A stretch of DNA of 64,000 nt from Lumnitzera littorea (Eukaryota > Streptophyta > Magnoliopsida > Myrtales > Combretaceae), in contig JAMXBB010000002.1 of assembly GCA_024138015.1 (NCBI GenBank), forward strand, positions 6,543,890 to 6,607,889. The letters are read 5' to 3'. The notes under the pieces are model-generated. The model was not told where the DNA came from and did no database searches. It saw only the letters and a program-made list of their open reading frames with translations. The position numbers and the translations under genes are program-made. Shown piece after piece: positions 59,501-64,000 of this stretch. Each line of letters starts with the position of its first letter. Position 1 is the first letter of the stretch.

Positions 59501-61582
59501 GATACTTCAAGCACAAGATAATGTCTAAAGGCAGAATTGCCGAATTCCTAAGAAGCAAAATGCTCAGTAGAAAAGGATTGTGTTAGGAACAATAAGTACT
59601 TTTCTCCCTGCGAATTCTACTTTAAAGTGGAAATTATCTCAAATAACTATTATGCCCACTTCACTCAGAACTGGTGCCATTGCAAGTGATTTACTTTTGG
59701 CAAGTACGTGAAGCATGTAATAGAAGGAAAAAAATAAAAAGCAAATTAGAAATTCTCCAGCTCAAACAAACTAAAAAAATGACAAAATTTGCAACAAAGG
59801 GAAAGTTGAGACAATGTTAAAACCATCTAATAGAGAAAGGCTTTAAAACTCCACTGCTAGTGGAGATATACTTTCAGGCACATTTTATCTTTAGCTACAA
59901 AACACCCCCTTTTATCTAGGCTTTGGACTTCCAATACGTATGTGTCATTTATCAGCAACACTGTCGAGACAAAGTTTTTCCCACCAAAAGACCTAGTTAT
60001 TCATACAAGCACATGCCGATGGACGTGCACTTGATTGTACGTGTGTGCATGGGGCCATCAAAGAGCAAAGATGAGTAAAGATAAAAGGAAAGATAACCAC
60101 TAAGTTGCCTGGCTTTAACAAAATTCGTACTTGATAAGGATTGTTTATCCTTATTAGGCCAAAGCAGATGATAGAGATCTCAAGAAGCTTTTCTCAAAGG
60201 TGTCCAGTTTTTCCTGTTATTAACCATATGGAAGCACATACTAAATGTGCACATAAAGTAGGAAAAGAAGCGTTAGCTTATTTTTATATCTTTTGGGCAT
60301 ATGTGTTTGCTTCTTTTAACGCACCACTACCTTTTACCTTAAGTTTCATAAGTTCAAGTACATGAAAAAGGCACACAACCTAACTAGTGCTTGTCTAATT
60401 CACATGAAAAATTTGAAGTAAACAGAAAGAAACTTTTACAATAAGGAACTAGTGTCTATAGAATTGTTTTCTACTTATGCTCCTTCTTTCTTTTCTTTTT
60501 CAAGGTCCAGCTTGTAAAGACAACTGCAATTCTGTCCCTTTTATGCTGTTGCGTTTCTAACAATTTGTAAAGAAAAGTATTGGTGTGTTTTATCCAATAT
60601 TTATCATAAATCAAAACTTTAAGTATATTAACTATTACATCGTAGTTTGCAAGGGATACAAATACTACTAGCTTTCTGTAATAATTGATGGTGAAAGACG
60701 AAGCAGTGAAAGCAGGAAAAAATTTAATGGAAAATGAGAAAAATATTCCATCTTCCAATAAATTTTCCCTGATGGTTAACCACCACCACTTGCTACCATA
60801 TTTGCCTACCACCATCACCAGCCAATTAAAACCATTTATCTACAACCTCACGATAATATTTGACAATTTCAAGTTATTGCAATCGTAATAAAAAGGACAA
60901 AATGTATTCGTTTTTAAAATGTCTACAACACTGGAGACGAAAAACTTGATGAACAACTGAATTATCAAGATGGGAAATTTCTACCCTAATACTAATGTAT
61001 CCATAGAAAAAAGAATATCCATGAAAGGCCTGTATATACTACATTTTCCTTCTTACCAAAAATACCAAATTGATTAGAAAGATTAAAAATTTAACTCAGA
61101 CAGAGAATCCTTCTTCTTCAGGAATGAAAAAAGTCTAAATTAGAACACAATATAATGTCATTCATCATTCAACTACAATCACAAAGTAAATTACACTCTG
61201 CTTGCTCTGTTTTAGATTATCTTTTTTGATAACTTAATTTAACTAGAATTACATGTAAGAAAAGTAGCAATGAATCAGAATTCAAATCATAACGAACCAG
61301 AAAACCCATTAATTATAAGCAATCACACCCAAAATCACCCCATAAAAACCATCAAAATTAATGCAAATAAATAGAAGGGAACAGAACAAAAACAGAGGCA
61401 ACCGAGAGACAGAAACATACAAAATAGGAAGCAAGTAATACGAGCACTAAGAATTAGAGAAAGAAACGGATTACCATAGACGTATTATTTGTCCCCTGGG
61501 ATTTGCGAAACTCTTCAAGTTGTTGAATTTCTTGCGATAAATCCTGGAAGCAAGGAAACATTAGTCCTGTTTCTGCATACAT
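56595..61582 (-). CDS. CCT-domain nuclear protein (CMF type, no B-box)
   Basis: Four coding exons on the minus strand join in phase 0 at every junction: 61582-61475, 59038-58532, 57672-57526, 56687-56595, giving 284 residues. The protein starts MYAETGLMFPCFQDLSQE, has acidic, hydrophobic patches (EYNLGGEGDLFKAPEAIIEE, about 46-65), LFSEVFYECRKDLLEK, a block WMNGTAMKPSFVDFPG and GIRRAFSEGDIK. The CCT domain at about 233-274 runs from RRKKLSRYRNKKTKRNFGRK to ACRKALADSQPRIRGRFAK and is cut by intron 3 right after KIK. It ends DISKRK. CCT domains serve nuclear import and binding to DNA or NF-Y subunits. No B-box or response-regulator domain is present, so it belongs to the CMF group; the N-terminus resembles Arabidopsis At5g53420/At4g27900. 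Its specific targets are unknown. All splice sites are GT-AG. Confidence 0.9.
56688..57525 (-). other. Intron 3 of the CCT gene (838 bp)
   Basis: Donor GTAAAT (57525 downward), acceptor TTGTTTCAG ending at 56688 on the minus strand. It splits the CCT domain between KIK and YAC. Nothing else is recognised inside. Confidence 0.85.
57673..58531 (-). other. Intron 2 of the CCT gene (859 bp), carrying a MITE
   Basis: Donor GTCATA at 58531 downward and acceptor TTATGACAG ending at 57673. More than half its length (58004-58472) is a Tourist-like MITE. Confidence 0.85.
58004..58472. mobile_element. Tourist-like (PIF/Harbinger) MITE in intron 2
   Basis: Left end GGGTGTGTCTGTTTATCA; right end on the other strand GGGTGTGTTTATTCCATG. 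Flanked by TAA at 58001-58003 and TAA at 58473-58475, the usual 3-bp target of PIF/Harbinger elements. Length 469 bp, no reading frame. Its right end lies only 59 bp from the intron 5' splice site. Confidence 0.82.
59039..61474 (-). other. Intron 1 of the CCT gene (2436 bp)
   Basis: Donor GTAATC (61474 downward), acceptor GTTTGTTGTAG ending at 59039. It contains an A-rich tract at about 59390-59410. A long first intron directly after a 36-codon first exon is common in this family; no extra coding exon was recognised inside. Confidence 0.8.
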
Positions 61583-61790
61583 TTTCTCTATGTTTATTGC
61601 TTGAATGTCTTAACCCCAAAAATCTTAAAAAGGTTGTCTTGTTTTTTTAAGTCAAACTTCGTTTCAATAGCAGCAACTCAGGAACAGGAACACACTTCAC
61701 TTGCCAAACTGAATAAGAAGCAGAAGCCTGATATTAATTGGAGGGAGGAAAGTTAGTTTATTGGGCGCTGAAACACGGATTTAACGGAGG
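61583..61790 (-). other. 5' UTR of the CCT gene
   Basis: The stretch between the start ATG (61582) and the TATA box contains no coding sequence. It includes a CT-rich segment on the minus strand near 61785-61798. Confidence 0.5.
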
Positions 61791-61802
61791 AGAGAGAGCG
61801 TG

Positions 61803-61810
61803 TTTATATA
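61803..61810 (-). promoter_or_regulatory. TATA box of the CCT gene
   Basis: On the minus strand TATATAAA (within CTCTATATAAACACG) lies about 220 bp upstream of the ATG. Transcription would start near 61775-61780. Confidence 0.65.
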
Positions 61811-63029
61811 GAGAAATAATGTTGGCATGGTGGTGATGTGATAAAGTATTGTTTATTAATTTTTTTAAAAATATTGGATTATGTAATGAGGACAAGTTCG
61901 GAAAAAGGACACTTTTATTTTATTTTTTCTTTCTTTCTTTTCTCATTAACTAATGTGAAGCGACCCCATTCCATTCTCTCTTATTGGCATGCACTTCCCT
62001 TTTTGAGCTTCGTTTTTGTTTCTCTTTTGGCTTTTCATGGTTAAACTAAAAGCAACGATTTTGTTCTCCTCCCATTCTACTCTCAGTTTCACGATAACGA
62101 TAAAATCAGTTTTTTTATATCATTTATTAATTAATTTAATAAAAATTTATCAATTACTTTATATATATATATTTTTAATCACTTTCTCTCTCCATATTAT
62201 TTTTCTCTTCCGTTGTTATTGTTAATTGTATTTTACATATTTTTTTTCACATATTTCTTAACCCCCACTGTTCTATTTATACCACGATTTCCCTTTTCCA
62301 AAAAGGAGAACTATCTCCCCTCAACAACAAAAAATATCACCATGATTATTTAAATAAAATTTATTATAATTTTATTTATTGCACTAATAAATTTATTTTA
62401 TAGCATTCAACATTGGTATGTGTCTATTAGTAATTATATATGTCTATTACTAAATTGTTTTCTTGGAACACTTATTGAAGATCCAAAAATTTAAATATAT
62501 TATATTTTTTAAATACTAACAACATTTTATAAAATTGCAAGTATATGAAATGTGTAAAAGTTTATTTTATATGACCACTTAAAAAGTATTTCTATGTCAC
62601 ATTTAATATGAAGGAATTGTTTGAAATAGAATTGAATGAGAAATCTTTTTCAATGTTTGGAGATGATTGGGGAACGGAATGAAATGATATTAAATATTTA
62701 AATAAAATTATTTATCGAAAATATCATTTATTATTTACATGTTATAATTTCTTTAAAAGTTAGAAAAGCAATTTTAATTAGTATAATTAATGAATTAGGA
62801 TTGAAATTGCGTTTCATTTTCTTAAAAACGAAATCAAATTTTCTCTTGAAGTCAGAATCATCGATTCCAAACGTAGAAGCTAAGAATAGCAATTCAATGT
62901 ATTCCTTCATATCACATCATGGATTCCTCCCATAATCTTTTCCTATGCATATTGGAATTTATACTTTTTAATGCACGTGGCGTTTGCTGAGCTGAAATTC
63001 AGGTCTTCTCTTCTCAGTAGCTTACAAGT
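61811..63029. other. Upstream region of the CCT gene
   Basis: No gene. AT-rich with T-rich and TA-rich runs. The part at 62600-62900 looks like an old GGAATTG...-type MITE (GAAGGAATTGTTTGAAATAG at one side, GAATAGCAATTCAATG at the other), but ends and target copies are unclear. Confidence 0.4.
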
Positions 63030-63445
63030 AAAAGTGGGCACGGTTCAATCCGCTCTTCCTTACCAAATCAAACTTAATATAATAGTTCAATTTTTTTTTT
63101 TTAAGTTGAACCTATTCATAAGGTTTGATTCATAAAATTTTCAAATTTAATTAAAACCGGTTCGATTCATGGTTTAAACTATCTTTATCAAATTTTCACT
63201 AAACATTTTTACTTTCAATAAATATAAAATTTTAAATTAAATTTATTCAACTTAATTTTAATAATTAATACAAAATTATGATAAAAAATAACAAGATATG
63301 AAAAATTTAATAAAATTTATGAAGATTGATGGAAAAACATATAAAAAATATAAAATAACTATATAATTTTTTATTTAATTAAACAACCGATTTTTTGATC
63401 CAATTTGATTTGGTTCAAAATTCACGATTTTTTTCCCAGCCTTAT
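63030..63445. mobile_element. hAT-type MITE (416 bp)
   Basis: Starts AAAAGTGGGCACGGTTC and ends TTTCCCAGCCTTAT; the reverse of the end (ATAAGGCTGGG) matches the start imperfectly. An exact 11-bp repeat TTACAAGTAAA occurs at 63022-63032 and 63446-63456, covering an 8-bp target copy (TTACAAGT). Internal GGTTCGATTC/GGTTTGATTC motifs are typical of dispersed plant hAT MITEs. Confidence 0.78.
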
Positions 63446-64000
63446 TTACAAGTAAAGTCTTATCTCCTTCTCACCGAAAGATGAATTCATGTAAAATTTA
63501 AATGTTGTTTTAATAGAAGATAAAAGGTATCAGGTAAGCGACCTGAAATCTGAGGATACTAGAATCCGACGTGAAATTATGGATATTTGATACGTAGAAA
63601 AAGGTCATGTCGGTTTTAAAAGAATTTGATTGAATATATGATTATATATTAATTATCAAATTGGTGGGCTAGAAATGTGTTCCACTGTCGTGAAAGAAAA
63701 CTGTTTATACTCTACCACAGCCTTAGGCTCGCCAAGATTATTCCGCAATTTAATATGTTATCCCAATAGTTTAAAGATTCTAAGCTCCATTTTTTTTTTC
63801 TCTTCTCTTGAAGCCCCTTACAATTATATTCGATCTGCAGGCCCAAAATAATGGAAAATAAAGCTAAGTTTTTCTATAGTGATTAGTGATGACTGATGAA
63901 TGATCTTATATTTACTATACATTATTTCTAGGAAAAACTGCAAATTTAATTCTTTTGTATTTGAGTTTTGAAAATTTTTTTTTCATTTAAAATCCTAATG
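63446..64000. other. Right edge of the window, nothing recognised
   Basis: AT-rich sequence with no assignable reading frame or RNA gene. A T-tract lies at 63791-63801. Confidence 0.45.

Overview
This is nuclear DNA from a eudicot plant. It is strongly AT-rich, has split genes with GT-AG introns, and carries many plant-type transposable elements: LTR retrotransposons of several lineages, a Mutator-like element, a PIF/Harbinger remnant and MITEs. The species cannot be named from the sequence. The two intact genes read most like woody-eudicot homologues.

Only two genes look intact. One on the plus strand (41622-47761, five coding exons, 1182 residues) is the plant ZC3H13-like / HIZ2-type protein linked to the m6A RNA-methylation writer complex. 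One on the minus strand (61582-56595, four coding exons, 284 residues) is a CCT-domain nuclear protein without a B-box. From memory, their Arabidopsis counterparts (At5g53440 and At5g53420) also lie close together, so 41.6-61.6 kb may be an old conserved gene pair whose spacing is now filled by repeats.

The rest is decay and mobile DNA. A DYW-class pentatricopeptide (PPR) pseudogene, an EMB2261 homologue with an internal 108-bp tandem duplication, lies at 444-2839. A non-coding LTR retrotransposon derivative (LARD, 3403-11732) follows, with 2-kb LTRs, a primer-binding site, a purine tract, a near-perfect 5-bp target duplication and an internal array of 48- and 82-bp repeats. Next come an LRK10-like receptor-kinase pseudogene (minus strand, 13385-14340) and a PIF/Harbinger transposase pseudogene (about 17800-18973). 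A 6.6-kb Mutator-like element (19800-26396) has matching terminal inverted repeats and an 8/9 target duplication, and contains both a MuDR transposase and a plant mobile domain (PMD) reading frame, both broken. From 28 to 39 kb there is a nest: a copia-type LTR split by a 3-kb solo LTR, itself split by a 336-bp palindromic MITE, followed by a second solo LTR of the same 3-kb family. After the first gene, 48-56 kb holds local duplications, an hAT-type MITE and a truncated copia element between two copies of an unrelated 0.6-kb sequence. A Tourist-like MITE sits inside intron 2 of the CCT gene and another hAT-type MITE lies upstream of it.

No CRISPR array, operon, tRNA or rRNA gene was seen. 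Nothing here looks like a wholly new biological system. The most unusual items are the MULE carrying both transposase and PMD, the repeat-bearing LARD, and the conserved gene pair in a sea of transposons.
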